This document shows, piece by piece, positions 42,653 to 54,493 of a DNA stretch of 64,000 nucleotides. This stretch comes from Diphasiastrum complanatum. Its lineage: Eukaryota; Streptophyta; Lycopodiopsida; Lycopodiales; Lycopodiaceae. The notes below the pieces were generated by a model. It saw nothing but the letters and a program-made list of their open reading frames with translations, was not told where the DNA came from and did no database searches. The stretch is taken from contig CM055095.1 in NCBI GenBank assembly GCA_029204225.1, forward strand, positions 44,109,184-44,173,183, read 5' to 3'. Within the stretch, counting starts at the first letter, position 1; each line of letters opens with the position of its first letter. The translations under genes and the position numbers were made by a program.

Positions 42653-45480
42653 CAGCTAATACTCAACACGCCCTTGAAGAAGCTAAAAGTTTCCTTGAAA
42701 GTACACTTGAGCACCATACTAGAGACCTAGATTTAGCACAGAGAACAACACGGGACAACACTACTTAATCATCCGCTTTTGATCCCTAGAGAGCAGTCAT
42801 GATGTTGTACATTGTAGAGCCAAGCTACGAGGTTCTCCAATTTATATCGATGATGATCTTACGTACATATAGGTTGAAGAGAGACGTAAGGCCTTTCAGG
42901 AAGCTAACATGACAGGTAGACGTGTTATTTACAGGGATGGTCGAATCCAATGCATTACGCCTAAGGACTCCACAAAATCAGTAATTGGGGCGCCCGGTAT
43001 TGGGAGCATACTGCGGCCCATTCACGCCGCTTGCAAATTGGGATTTGGAACTATAACGGCATACATCCATCGTCCACTGCTGGTAATTATATTGACTTCA
43101 TAGGTGGGAGAGGTATACTACTCTTCATGGAAACTCATGAGTCGGGAGAGAGGATTACCTTTTTTTCCAGGTTACAGATGGGACTCAGTCTACCGACATA
43201 GCGTTGTCGATTACCTCATGGGATCACCATCCTCCAGATCCCTCATACATGACTTTCATATTCCTCCTGTCACTCTCTCTAATCATTCCTTCCTTTCCTT
43301 CAGTCTTGGGAGTATCTCTTCATCTCGAAAGTTCTCACCCCCATCATTGCTTTGATCACTCACTTGTTCCAACCTATCATCGCTCGCTTATCCCTTTGCT
43401 CCACATCTTCCCACATCACAGCTTGCTAGAAGCGCAAGCGTCCTTCCTTACTAGTGCACTCGATGAGAGTCGTTCACACCATAACCTTGTCACACACATG
43501 CACGCATACACACCCCTCATCTCTTACGCTCCACTCGCCGTATCTATACCCATTTACTTCGTCGTAAGAAGCGAACCTCTGATGATTTAGAAGAGAAACA
43601 ACTTATTGGACTTCCCCTTAGCTCTTCCACGGGTGCCTTTTGGCGTTTGTTCATTCCCCGTGCTCCACCTCCAATCCTCATTGACTTGCACATATGGTCC
43701 GATTATGCAATCCCCTTATATACTATTCATACTGACACACCTATTTCCATCTCCCCAAGACCTTCTAAGTTCACCACTTCACTGCTGTTATGGTCCATAA
43801 TGCCATCAAAAAACTGAACACATGTAAAGTCAGTGAAATAGATGATCTTGAATCTAAGTTATTGATCCATGTTGCTGATTTGTTATCCCCTCTCTTCTAC
43901 CTTACTCAATCAAGCCGTTGTTATTGGTTTCCCCTCTTCTATTATCATTCATCCTTCACACGCTGCTGACACACTCTCCCCTACACTAGCCGTTTAGACA
44001 TAGCAGTGGTATTCTTGAGCAGATCTGGGGTACTATTGGGGTTAAGCAAGGGTACTCTCTTTCACCAGTTCACCTGGACCATACATTGATGAGTTGGAGA
44101 GGGTCGGTGATGGTTGTAGACTTGGTGTGGCGGTGATGGTTGTTTGGTGATATTCTAATTGCTATTCGCCTCTATACGGATGATGTGGTACCAACTCTCA
44201 TACCAGAGAGGGATTACAAAGATAGTTGGATTGCTTACATACCTTTTGTGCCCGTTGGGGCTTACGGGTGAACATTTCGAAGACCAAAGTCATGGTCTTC
44301 AACACTTCTCAAGCTTTCATGCAACGCCCAAAGCTTACTTTTGATGGACAGCCTCTAGATGTGGTTCATTCATACACTTACCTGGGTGTGCCCTTCACTG
44401 GTCCTACGTTCAGTATGAGACAGGCGGCTACTTCTAGACTCGAGAAAGGTCACTCTTCCCTTGTTTAATTGGAGAGGTTTTGTTTCCGTAAGTCCATTCG
44501 AGATGCCAGGAGTAAGTGTAGACTTTTCGACACCATTGTCACCCCTTCAGCCTTGTATGTGGCAGAGATATGGTGTACAGGCCTTTCCTCCTCACATTGG
44601 GCCAGCATTTCACAGAGGAGACCACCATGTTAGCTCGCATGATTCGTGCAAAGCCTTCTATTCCACATGAGATCATTCTTGCTGAGTTTGCCACCCCTCC
44701 TATCCAGATAGAGGCAGCCTTCCAGCTTATCACCTACATCCAGAGGGTTCAGGCATTTCCCAATAGATAGCAGAGATATACACGGATTGCACTTACGTCC
44801 TCCCATGATCTTCAGGCTCAGGGTACCAGTTGTCATGGTTCTCTCAGGCATCACACTTCCTCATGGAGGCATTTGGTATCACCTGCGTACACACCAGTAC
44901 ATCGTACGGTTTTTATACAAAGCATACCTTGATCGTACATGGCGACGTCAGTTGGGGGTTAAGCCCGATTACTACCGGGTTCACTTCTTGGAGCAGGATA
45001 CCGTTGGGTTTCCGATCTCGATATCTGACTTCAGGATTATCACACAGTCTTCGTTTCACTTTGCGTCAGTTCAGAGTATCATCACATCAGTTGGCTATTG
45101 AGACTGGATTATTCTAGGGTACCCTGAGGGAGGAGAGACTATGCCAATTATGTTCTTTGCATGAGGTGGAGGCTGAGGAGCACTTCATCTTGAGATGCCC
45201 TATACATTATGAGTTCAAAGGGAGATACCATTGCCTGTTCCAAGACATGCCTACTACACTTCGATCGCTCATTGCATATGAGGACCCTCGTTGTGTTGCA
45301 CTTATGATACGGAGATGCTCCTACTACGACATGATATGTACCAGTCGGCTCATCAGCCACATCCCAGCTCGCAGGCTCATATTACCTCATTTTTCTCTAG
45401 GAGACGACCACGTAGAGACACTGAGTTTGATGATGACGATGATGCACCTCCTCACAGATATCAAAGATAGTCATAACGTC
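42653..45480 (+). mobile_element. LINE copy 10, badly decayed, tail missing
   Basis: ORF1 C-terminal remnant (LEEAKSFLESTLEHHTRD, 42653-42990), junction hairpin partly conserved (G-A-P-G-I-G-S), endonuclease pieces with a large deletion to SVVDYLMGSPSS, linker to about 43990, RT pieces (the YADD region reads YTDDVV near 44175), and a C-terminal domain ending near 45330. It stops at about 45480 in the 3' UTR with no tail, and ATM intron sequence follows. It forms the right end of the array in the 35-kb intron. Confidence 0.8.
44226..45330 (+). pseudogene. LINE ORF2 3' half, copy 10
   Basis: Frames give LDCLHTFCARWGLRVNISKT, VVHSYTYLGVPFTGPTFSMR, ILAEFATPPIQIEAAFQLIT, HQYIVRFLYKAYLDRTWRRQ and EEHFILRCPIHYEFKGRYHC. 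Many indels occur; it is not functional. Confidence 0.8.
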
Positions 45481-46029
45481 ATAACACCATGACCAGCAAT
45501 GACAAATAATCTTATACAAAAATGTACTCCATCACGTGAACACCAAAACACTCTAGGATTAAAAAGACATCATTTGTTCAACTATCTAGCAGCCATCCAA
45601 GGTCATATTCGTATACATAGGGGCTTAGGCTAGCCTGTGACACTTGATGTAAGCAACTTAGCTCTAGCTTTCACAACTTTAGCAAGTATACTTTTGATCT
45701 AGCTTGGGTGTAAGATCAAGTTGACAATAATCATAATTTACCTTTTTTGTGTTTTATAGCATTTCTATTATTCAGAGATATTAGAACACCATCATCTTCT
45801 TATTCTATACTAGATTGCTACTACACAATAACTAGTAATAGGTAACATGAATGAAAACTAGAAACAACACAATTGAAAAGTTAATATTTTCATATATTCA
45901 CAAAAAATTATGTAAGTCTTTGATCATCAAAAGAAGCATACAAGTTAAAAGCCCTATGCCAGGTGAAGTAAAAGTATTCATTATTAATGCAAGATTCCAA
46001 ATAACCAAAGGTTGGAAAAAGTACAGCAC
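45481..46029 (-). other. ATM intron, right end of the 35-kb intron
   Basis: AT-rich, no coding segment seen. It joins exon e to the LINE array. Confidence 0.5.
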
Positions 46030-46078
46030 CTGGATTTGGTACCTTGCAAAGTACATAGCGACAAAGTACAGAGTATTG
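46030..46078 (-). CDS. ATM: ATM exon (e)
   Basis: 49 nt, acceptor ...ACCTATTGCAG and donor gtgctg. One base completes the codon begun in exon d. It encodes NTLYFVAMYFARYQIQ, which matches A-LYFIACYFSR-MGCQ of Arabidopsis ATM position for position. It ends on a codon border, as exon f requires. An earlier donor (gtacca after GCAAG) would break the phase. Confidence 0.8.
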
Positions 46079-46621
46079 CTGCAATAGGTATCATGCATAA
46101 ATGTCAGCATAAAGGCATATATTCTCATGAATGCTTTATCGCAAAATCACATAGAATCAACTAACATTCAAACGGAATTTCCCAGTATCTACAGGCTAGT
46201 AATACAGCGTAGGGCCCAACTATATTCCTCCCGTTAAGAAAATATTGCATCGAACATGAAATCAAATAATGGGAATAGGAGGGATGCTGATACCACTAGC
46301 ATGCCTAGTGCTAAAAGTATGCATTCTACATCTCTACATTCTCCCCTTCATGCCTGACCATCCATATCTACAAGCATAAAGGTTGCAGGCTGCCACGGCA
46401 CTAGGCTTGCTAGTGTCATCAGCATCCAGTCTATACCCACCTAAAATCAAACATCAATAATCGACAGGAGTTTCAACTTAAAAATGACTAAAGAGAGCAC
46501 CATTTTTATTTCTAACATACACTCCAACATATCCTCAATTGCACGAGACGTATGCTCCTTGGCATCACATGAGCTTATGCATGTAAATTGTTCATTCAAT
46601 AATCTCATCTTTGCTATTCAC
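46079..46621 (-). other. ATM intron between exons d and e
   Basis: AT-rich; nothing else recognised. Confidence 0.5.
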
Positions 46622-46692
46622 CTGTGTGGATGTTCTGTAAAGTATTGCAAGTCCCAAAAATCGGGAGGAACATTGCAGCAAGGAACAACACC
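46622..46692 (-). CDS. ATM: ATM exon (d)
   Basis: 71 nt, acceptor ...GGATGCCAG and donor gtgaat. It encodes VPPDFWDLQYFTEHPH, matching L-P-x-x-x-WD-x-Q-x-F...P of Arabidopsis ATM with no gap on either side. It ends two bases into a codon. Confidence 0.8.
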
Positions 46693-46897
46693 CTGGCATC
46701 CAAAAATTCAAATGAATTCAAACTTCTTTCAAAAATATCTTGAACGTGATAAAACAAATGTTGCATAGAAAAACATCTCCTATGAAGATCCTTCATAGGC
46801 AAAACATACACTACTAAATTATTGGTGCCACAAGGTATTTTTGTAACGATAGAGAAAAGCGAATATCAAGTAGCAAATATGGGAACAAAAAACTAAC
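46693..46897 (-). other. ATM intron between exons c and d
   Basis: Short AT-rich intron with normal GT/AG ends. Confidence 0.6.
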
Positions 46898-46939
46898 CTG
46901 AGCAGCAAGATCACCTAGAAGGCGAAAACTTTCCTCCAC
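46898..46939 (-). CDS. ATM: ATM exon (c)
   Basis: 42 nt, acceptor ...GTCAATTGCAG and donor gttagt, phase 0 both sides. It encodes VEESFRLLGDLAAQ, corresponding to the V-D-A-x-x-x-LLG helix in Arabidopsis ATM. Confidence 0.8.
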
Positions 46940-47977
46940 CTGCAATTGACAAAATGCAAATCAGGAGCCCATTGGTACTAGCAACCACTGAAAGTAAGGT
47001 TTACAAAAAAAAACAAAGCTGTAGAGAGTAAATGACTTTGTTAAACTGTATACAACTAAGGGACTAAACAAATACACTTTCATCATACATGGCTATATCA
47101 CAAGTAGCTACCTAAACTGTTTATAGTGAATGATTAGATTAATTCAACATATAAGAAGGGAATACTCTGGTAATATACGGATTACGGAGTTATACCTCTT
47201 TTAACTATAACGAGAGTGTAGCAAAATGAGATGAACATGTGCTGCTTGGCAAAACTCTAATCATACAGTGATTAAGCACAATAGCAAGAGCAAGCACAAA
47301 GTAGACCTGAAGATGTACGCAGATAATATTGAAAAGTACATGCACGAGTACAAATACATGATCAAAGTTAAAGTTTTACTACAGCTACTAGTAACATGCT
47401 GACGCATTGTTAGGGACCAGTGGACCAGACATGAGGTGACACCAATCACGAGATTTTATCTCTCACGTCTCCCATTGTAGTATTGTGCAATTTCCTGATA
47501 CAACACTGGATTCTCTCTCCTCTCTCTCTAATGTCTGAAATGAATGGTTGTGAGGTAGAATCTTGAAGTAAGTGAGTCAATGATAAGCCTAATAACTAAC
47601 CAGCCGAGGCATCGACCTAAAAATGACAGCTTCAATAATGCTCATCCAATCTAAACGAAAGCTAATATACAGTCTATCCTTCTAACTGATGAGAAGGCAT
47701 CATGCCAATTTATGACACAAATTAGGGCTAGGAGCCTAATAAAGACAGGCCAAGCTTATCCAAATGCAAGTTACTACAGATAAAGCTAGGTGGACTTATT
47801 CCCACTTTTTGAGGGACAAATAGGCGAAACCATATGGTCTATTAAAAAATGATAACAAGTATTGTATTGGAGGCCCATGCTCGTATATATTGTCCATAAA
47901 GAGCCTATAAGTTATCTTCATGCTAAATTTGAGCTTTATAGCAAATTGTACTTCAGCTTTACAACTAAAAAGCTCAC
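46940..47977 (-). other. ATM intron between exons b and c
   Basis: AT-rich intron, no recognised repeat. The flanking exons fit each other without a gap, so no further exon is expected here. Confidence 0.6.
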
Positions 47978-48052
47978 CATGGAAGGATGAGGATTGAACA
48001 ACGGTAACCACCGAAAGAGAGCATCCCAAACTGATTGCCACAATTTTCCATC
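47978..48052 (-). CDS. ATM: ATM exon (b)
   Basis: 75 nt, acceptor ...TTCTTGTAG and donor gtgagc, phase 0. It encodes LWQSVWDALFRWLPLFNP, matching the W-H-S-I-W-S-S-L helix of Arabidopsis ATM, then H-P-S-M. Confidence 0.8.
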
Positions 48053-48133
48053 CTACAAGAATCATGTCAATCCTATCAGTGAAAGTTTCAATTGAAGTAA
48101 TCAGCATATGCAAAGAATGATGTGAATACATAC
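48053..48133 (-). other. ATM intron between exons a and b
   Basis: An 81-bp intron with gtatgt donor and TTGTAG acceptor. Confidence 0.65.
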
Positions 48134-48195
48134 AGCAAAGCTATTCAGAGACAATGAACCCAATTTGAGGGAAATAGATAATACATATAATGCAG
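48134..48195 (-). CDS. ATM: ATM exon (a)
   Basis: 62 nt, acceptor ...TTTCCATCAG and donor gtatgt. It encodes ALYVLSISLKLGSLSLNSFA, comparable to the helix before the W-x-S-x-W segment in Arabidopsis ATM. Earlier exons must lie beyond the right edge or be undetected. Confidence 0.65.
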
Positions 48196-48377
48196 CTGAT
48201 GGAAATCAATGACCAAGACTTGGGCCTCATTCAGCCTCAAACAATTCCATAAATGTTTCTCAATGTAACTTGGGTCCAAGGGGAGCCCCATTTAAATGCT
48301 AAGGTCATATGTTGTTGAGTTAGGCCCAATCATTGTAAGGTACTTAGTAAATGGGCACACCCTTTCTATATAGTTGT

Positions 48378-50578
48378 ATCATTGAAGACCTTGAATCTGA
48401 ACTCCTAACTCATGCTTCCGACCTACTTGCTCCCACACTAGCCACTCTCCTCAATTCTGCCGTTGTCTCTGGCTTCCCTTCATCCTAGTGCACCAACATC
48501 ATCCATCCTATTCATAAAAATGGTGATCCCATGATTCCTGGTAATTACCACACTATCATGATTGGACATGTTCTCACGAAGCTCTATGGTACCATACTCC
48601 AGTCTACAGTGAGTTCAGAGGCAGAAGCCAGGAGATTACATGCATTGGGGCAGACAGATTTCCGATCTCATTATTCTACCACTGACCATATCTTCACACT
48701 TCGAGCTTTGATTGAAGAAGCTAAGTACAGGAAAGAGAGGCTTTACTGTTGTTTTGTGGACTTCAGGAAAGCCTTTGATTCAATACCACGCTCCCTGCTC
48801 ATTCAGAGACTTCCTGACCTTGGTTTCTCCACAGATATTGTTCTAGCAATGATGGCTCTTTATAAGGTCTTGGGATGTTTCTGACATAGCAGTGGCATAT
48901 CTGATCACATTTGGAGCACCATTGGGGTGCAACATGGATGTTCTCTTTCACCGGTTCTCTTTGGATTGTACATTGATGAGTTAGAGCGAGTCATCTCACA
49001 GTGTGGCGGGGCTGGCTGTAGACTTGGCACCATTCTGATTGCTATTCTCCTCTATGCAGATGATGTGGTACTAGTATCCCCGACTACAGAGGGATTACAA
49101 AGGCAACTGGATTGTTTACAAGGATTTTGTACCAGATGGGGATTGGGCGTGAACACTGCAAAGACCAAGGTTATGGTCTTCAACACTTCTCGAGCTTTCA
49201 TGCAGCGCCAGGAGCTCACCCTAGATGGACAGGCCTTAGCGGTAATTTCCTCTTATACTTATTTGGGGATACTCTTTTCTGGTCCTACCTTCAACATGCG
49301 ACAGACTGCCACCACCCGACTTGGGAAGGGACATTCCTCTCTTGTTCATCTTGAGCGGTTCAGCTGCTTCACCATGTTAGCTCATATGATTCGGGCAAAG
49401 CCCTCGGTTCCACACGAGATCCTTCTTGCAGAGTTTGTCGTTCCACCCATTCAGATAGATGCCGCTTTCCAGCTTATCGCATATATTCAAAGAGTCCAGG
49501 CTCTACCCGATGCAAATATGAGATATACTCGGACAACACTTGCTTCCTCACACTCCCTTCATGACCAGGGATATCGACTGTCGTGGTTCTCCCACGCATC
49601 CCACTTCCTCCTTGAGTCATTTGGTATCTCCATTACAGTGCTCCCCTCAGGTACTCATCAGTACACTAGGCGCGTCTTATATCAAGCATATCTCGATCGT
49701 ACTTGGAGGCGACAGCTTGGGGTTAAACCCAACTATTACTGGACTCATTTTATTGAGCTTGACATAGCAGGGTTCCCAGTTTTGACACACTATTTGGACT
49801 CGGCATTATCACATTGCCTCAGATTTACATTGGGACAGCTCCACGTATCATCACATCAGTTGGCTATTGAGACTGGGAGATTCCAGGGTACCCCGAGAGA
49901 GGAGCGGATTTTTCAGTTATGCTCCTTAGATGAGGTGGAGTCAGAGGAGCACTTTATCTTTAGGTGCCCAGTGTATTACAAGATCAGAGGGAGATACCAT
50001 TGTTTGTTCCGTGACACACCTGTCACCCTACAATCCCTCCTAGCCTATGAGGACTCCCCATGCGCTGCACTCAAGATACGAGAGATGTTTATACTGCGAC
50101 AGGACTTGTGTCAAACAGCCCAGCAGAGTCATGTTTCTCAGCCTCAGATCACTTCTTTCTTCTCCAGGAGGAGAGGACGAGAACTAGTATTAGATGATGA
50201 TGATGACTTACCTGCCCACAAAGATCGAAGACAGTGTCCCACACATACTCATGTTGCAGCACGAGCTACTCGATTTATCACGAGGAGACTTCTTCATCCT
50301 CCCAGATGACGTCAGTGACCACCAGCGGCCCTTCATGTTGCGGCCCGTATTACATACTTTTATAGCATCAGCAGGACAAGATTGGAAGATAGTGTCATAC
50401 CCCACTCATGACTTTTAGCAGTATACATGCTCCCACATGTTTCACATATCATCACATCTATTTCAGTTCATAGCTTTAGATTTGTTATTTTTGTTACTGT
50501 TTTGGAGACGTTTCATACGCTCCCATTGTTACCACATACTTTTTACTAGTCTTATATGCTTTTTGGCATGGAAAAGAC
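48378..50578 (+). mobile_element. LINE copy 11, 5'-truncated, tail lost
   Basis: Begins in the linker before RT (IEDLESELLTHASD) and contains RT, the C-terminal domain and the 3' UTR with the stem-loop near 50547-50562. It stops at GGAAAAGACAT, just before the expected TAATAAAG and tail; LINE copy 12 begins at the next base. The left border with ATM intron sequence near 48378 shows no clear target duplication. Confidence 0.85.
48531..50309 (+). pseudogene. LINE ORF2 RT and C-terminal domain, copy 11
   Basis: RT motifs: AEARRLHALGQTDFRSHYST, CCFVDFRKAFDSIPR, then after a stop near 48882 GCSLSPVLFGLYIDELER and AILLYADDVVLVSPT. A 460-residue frame (48927-50309) runs from RT to the C-terminus. 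An in-frame deletion of about 45 residues joins HLERF directly to TMLAHMIRAK. The Cys/His motif reads C-S-L-D-E-V-E-S-E-E-H-F-I-F-R-C, with the first Cys pair changed (QLCSL). Confidence 0.85.
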
Positions 50579-52495
50579 ATCTCATCCCACGCTACATACT
50601 CACGCTCAACTCTCTTTTGCAAGATTGTCCCTTCTCCTCTCCTATTGAGCAACAAGCCAACTTCTTGTCGCTCTCCCTTATACAAGCCGCCACCTAGGCC
50701 TTTCCCCCTAAGACATATCCCACTCATCGAAAGACCTATAACCGATGGTATGATCATGATTGCCACGCCTTACATAAGCAGGTGGTATTCGCCATGCATC
50801 ACTCTCCAGATCTTTTAGTGCTCATACAAAAGCAATATCGCCGCCCTGGTTTGACGCCGAATGTCGTTCCTTCATCTCCAAGTCACCCAAGCTAGACTTC
50901 ATAACACACATTTTCTCCGTGCAGCTCGTCGATCTCTCCATCACACCCTCCGCCGGAAGAAACGAGTGTATGAAACCCAAAAAGGGAAAATCCTAGTCGA
51001 TTCCCTTTGTAGTTCCTCCACTGGTGCCTTCTGGAGGGAATTCATTCCCCGTACCCCACCTCCTCCCCTCACTGACCTTCATACCTGGACTACAGACGCC
51101 ACTACCTTATATATTGTACCCATAGACACACCCATCTCCATCTCTCCCCGGCCGACTACCTTCACTTTCTTCACCTCGGACATGGTCTTGACGGCCATAA
51201 AGAAACTGAAAACTCGTCGCACCCGTGATATTGATGACCTCGAATCCAAACTTCTAATCCATGCTGCAGATACACTATCACCTACCCTAGCCACCTTGCT
51301 CAATCGAGCAGTTGTCTCCGGCTTCCCTTCCTCCGGGTGTACCAACATCATCCATCCCATTCACAAAACTGGTGACCCCATGGACCCTGGTAACTATCAC
51401 ACCATTATGGTTGGGCACATCATTGCTAAGTTATACGGCACCATCCTCCAGTCAGCAATCAGTTCTGAGGCAGAGTCCAGGCGATTACATGCATTGGGCC
51501 AGGCGGGTTTCAGGGCACACTACTCCACTACAGATCGTATCTTCACTCTTCGGGCCATTATTGAGAGCGCTAGACACTGGAAAGAGCGGGTCTACTGTTG
51601 TTTTGTTGACTTCAGGAAAGCCTTCGACTCTGTTCCACGATCCCTCCTCATCCAGCGGCTACGTGATCTCGACTTTTCTACTGACACGATCTTGGCAATG
51701 ATGGCACTATATGAGAGAGTCCTTGGTTGTTTTCGGAGTGACATCGGCATCTCAGATCATATCTGGAGCACTATTGGTGTTAAACAGGGTTGTTCTCTAT
51801 CTCCAACCCTGTTTGGGCTATATATCGACGAGCTTGAGAGAGTCATTGAGGGATGTGGTGGCACAGGTTGCAGACTTGGGAGTATCTTGATTGCTATACT
51901 TTTATATGCAGATGACGTGGTTCTCTTATCTTCTACCAGAGAGGGATTACAGCGACAGCTCGACAGCCTTCATGCTTTCTACAATAGATGGGGATTGGGG
52001 GTTAACATATTGAAAACCAAAGTTATGGTTTTCAACACATCGAGAGCTTTTATGCAGCGCCAGGAACTCATCTTCGACAGGCAACCCTTGGAGGTTGTAT
52101 CTTCCTACACTTACCTTGGTGTACTCTTTACAGGCCCTATCTTTGGTATGCAACAGGCAGCTTCCGTTAGACTTGGGAAGGGCCACGCCTCCCTTGTCCA
52201 GTTAGAGCGTTTCTGTTTCAGACGGTTTATTCGGGATGCCCCGAGTAAATGCCAACTTTTTGACACTCTCGTTACCCCCACAGCCCTATATGCAGCAGAA
52301 GTATGGTGTATGGGTCTTACATCATCGGATTGGGCCCATATTTCACGACTGCAGATTCTCATGTTATCTCAAATGATACGGGCTAAGTCGTCCGTCCCAC
52401 ACCAGATTATACTGACAGAGTTCGCGGTTCCACCCATACAGCTATCCGCCATCTTCCAGCTTATCCTATATATCCAGCGTATCATGATGTTAAAA
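50579..52495 (+). mobile_element. LINE copy 12, 5'- and 3'-truncated
   Basis: Starts inside ORF2 after the endonuclease (H-P-T-L-H-T-H-A-Q-L type linker) and runs through a largely intact RT to Y-I-Q-R. At about 52496 it meets LINE copy 13 in the opposite orientation. No tail. Confidence 0.85.
50861..52495 (+). CDS. Longest intact LINE RT segment, copy 12
   Basis: A 557-residue open frame (the last residues, to 52534, read into copy 13). It contains the linker with LRRKKRVYETQKGK and STGAFWREFIPRTPPP. All RT motifs follow: HPIHKTGDPMDPGNYHTI, LGQAGFRAHYSTTDRIFTLR, CCFVDFRKAFDSVPR, GVKQGCSLSPTLFGLYIDEL, LLYADDVVLLSSTREG and NILKTKVMVFNTSRAFMQRQ. The post-RT domain continues to SKCQLFDTLVTPTALYAAEV and SQMIRAKSSVPH. 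The YADD site is intact. Endonuclease and C-terminal zinc-like domain are absent, so it is only a fragment of a working ORF2. Confidence 0.85.
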
Positions 52496-53483
52496 CCATC
52501 ACAGCCTGTAGCCCTGATCATGAAGATAATGTGAAGCAGCAAGTGCTATTTGTGTATATCTCCCATCTGCATCTGAAAGTGCTTGAACTCTCTGAATATA
52601 TGTAATCTTGAAAGTTGCATCTATCTGTATAGGTGGAACAACAAACTTGGCAAGGAGGACATTGTCTGGAGCAGAGGGCTTCGCCTGAACGAGCTAACAT
52701 GGTGGTCTGTAATCTAGAGATATTGACCCACTATGAGGAGGAAAGATCGTTACACCATGTGTCTACTGCATATAAGGTTGTGGGGGTGACAATGGTATCA
52801 AAAAGTCTACACTTACTCTGAGCATCCCGAATGGACTTCCTGAAGCAAAATCGCTCTAGCTGAAGAAAGGAGGCATAACCCTTCCCAAGGCGCATGGTAG
52901 TTGCATGTCGCATGTTGAAAGTAGGACTAGAGAGAAGTATCCCCAAGTACGTGTATGAAGAGACTACCTCTAGCATTTGTCCATCGAAAGTGAGCTCATG
53001 ATGCCGCAGAAAAGTTCGAGAAGTGTTGAAGACTATGCATAACCTTGGTCTTCGGAATGTTCATCCCCAAGCCCCATCGGGTACAAAAGCCCTATAAGCA
53101 ATCCAACTGCCTCTGTAACCCCTCTTTGGTCAGGGAGACTATTACCACATCATTGGCATAAGGAAGAATGGCAATCAGAATATTGCCAAGTCTACAACCA
53201 GAACCGCCGCGCTGTGAGATGACTCTCTCTAGCTCATCGATAAAAAAACCAAAAAGAACTGGTGAAAGAGAACAACCCTGCTTCACTCCAATGCTGCTCC
53301 AAATGAGCTCAGAAATACCAATGGCATGCCGGCAACAGCCCAAGATTCTCTCATAAAGAGCCATCACAGCCAGAACCAGAGACTCCTGGTAGACTGGCAT
53401 GTATAGAGAGCTGAATGTATATCTAGGTGCAAGAGTAAGCATGGGGTGGGAGGATGACAGGGGGGTGGGAGGCGACCAATAGC
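52496..53483 (-). mobile_element. LINE copy 13, RT to C-terminal fragment
   Basis: Minus-strand pieces: linker (LTLAPRYTFSSLYMPVYQESL, 20 of these residues shared with other copies), a deletion, RT with GVKQGCSLSPVLFGFFIDEL, and an active site changed to LPYANDVVIVS. The C-terminal part ends at HYLHDQGYRL. It is 5'-truncated at the tail of copy 14 and meets copy 12 tail-to-tail at 52496. Confidence 0.8.
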
Positions 53484-53498
53484 GAAAGAGAGAGAAAG
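53484..53498 (-). repeat. Short CT tail of LINE copy 14
   Basis: CTTTCTCTCTCTTTC on the LINE sense strand, directly after ACATTAATAAAG. Confidence 0.85.
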
Positions 53499-53940
53499 CT
53501 TTATTAATGTCTTTTCCATGCCAAAAGGCATATAAGACAAAAGAAGTACATGTCAAGTATGTGGTAACCAGGAGAGCGTCTAAAGCGTCTCCAACGCTGT
53601 AATAAAGAAAAAACATTTGGTACAGGCTAAGATAAATACATAAATGAAAAAGCCTGTGCATGAAAATCATATGTATCCATGTCAAGAAGTCAGGACGGTG
53701 TTGATGCTGTAGAAGGATGTGATGCGAGCTGTAACATCAGTAAGCACTGGAGCATGTTGGCGTCATCGATGACTATGAGCATATGTAGTGCATCTCTGTC
53801 TAGGAGGCCTGGTGGGACGTGTAACTCTCATGGTCGCCTGAGGCTGGGTGGTGCGTCATCTTTGCGTCTTGGGTAAAAAAGGCAAATTTTTTGCAAATAC
53901 CGCGCAGCCCCGAGGGCTGAGTCCTCACACCTTTTGGCGC

Positions 53941-53942
<2 letters not shown>
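53499..53942 (-). mobile_element. LINE copy 14, 3'-UTR-only fragment
   Basis: The sense strand runs from CGCGCCAAAAGGTGTGAGG through the 3' UTR (ACATACTTGACATGTACTTC), the ATGCC-TTTT-GGCAT stem-loop at about 53519-53534, ACATTAATAAAG and tail. No coding sequence. It starts exactly at the CT tail of copy 15. Confidence 0.8.
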
Positions 53943-54006
<64 letters not shown>

Positions 54007-54010
54007 AAGA
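53943..54010 (-). repeat. (CT)n tail of LINE copy 15
   Basis: CTTTCTTTC followed by about 57 bp of CT dinucleotides on the sense strand. Confidence 0.95.
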
Positions 54011-54493
54011 TCTTTATTAATGTCCATGAAATACCCTAAGGTACCTCCAGGCGCTGTATGAATGTGACAATATGGAACAATGCCTCTATCTGAATAGGTG
54101 GGGCGGCGAACTCTGCCAATATAATATGATGTGGTGTAGAGGACTTAGCCCGTATCATCCGAGATAGCATATGAATCTGAAGTCGTGAAATGTGTGCCCA
54201 CTCGGTAGCCGTCAGGCCCGTACTCCATGTCTCTGATGCGTAAAGAGCTGAGGGAACTACCATAGTATCAAAAAGTCGACACTTACTAGTCGCATCTCTA
54301 ATGTGTGAGCTGAAACATAATCTCTCCAAATCTACCAATGATGCATAGCCCTTCCGTAACCGGGAAAATGCAGCCTGTCGCATGCTGAAAGTGGGACCAG
54401 AGAATACCACGCCCAGGTATGTGTAAGAGTCAACTACCTCAAGTGGATGTTCCTCCCACAAGCTCATGTCACATCATGAAGGATCTAGAGGTG

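Larger units (their letters stand above)
7312..48195 (-). other. ATM: ATM kinase gene, N-terminal region exons (gene extends beyond both ends)
   Basis: Several short minus-strand exons with GT/AG borders and matching phases encode a protein that aligns without gaps to the Arabidopsis ATM N-terminal HEAT-repeat region as I remember it. Shared features include the W-x-S-x-W helix, LLG, P-x-x-x-WD-x-Q, LYF-x-A-x-YF-x-R and L-R-x-x-LLR. ATM is a PI3K-like protein kinase that senses DNA double-strand breaks. Only part of the N-terminal solenoid is visible; the FAT and kinase exons must lie further left. One intron is about 35 kb because of nested retroelements. Whether the gene is functional cannot be judged from this part. 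Confidence 0.8.

Noticed and set aside
47601..47616. Possible 16-bp ATM microexon with AG/GT borders
   Set aside because: Exons b and c are both phase 0 and align to ATM without missing residues, so an extra 16-nt exon would break the frame.
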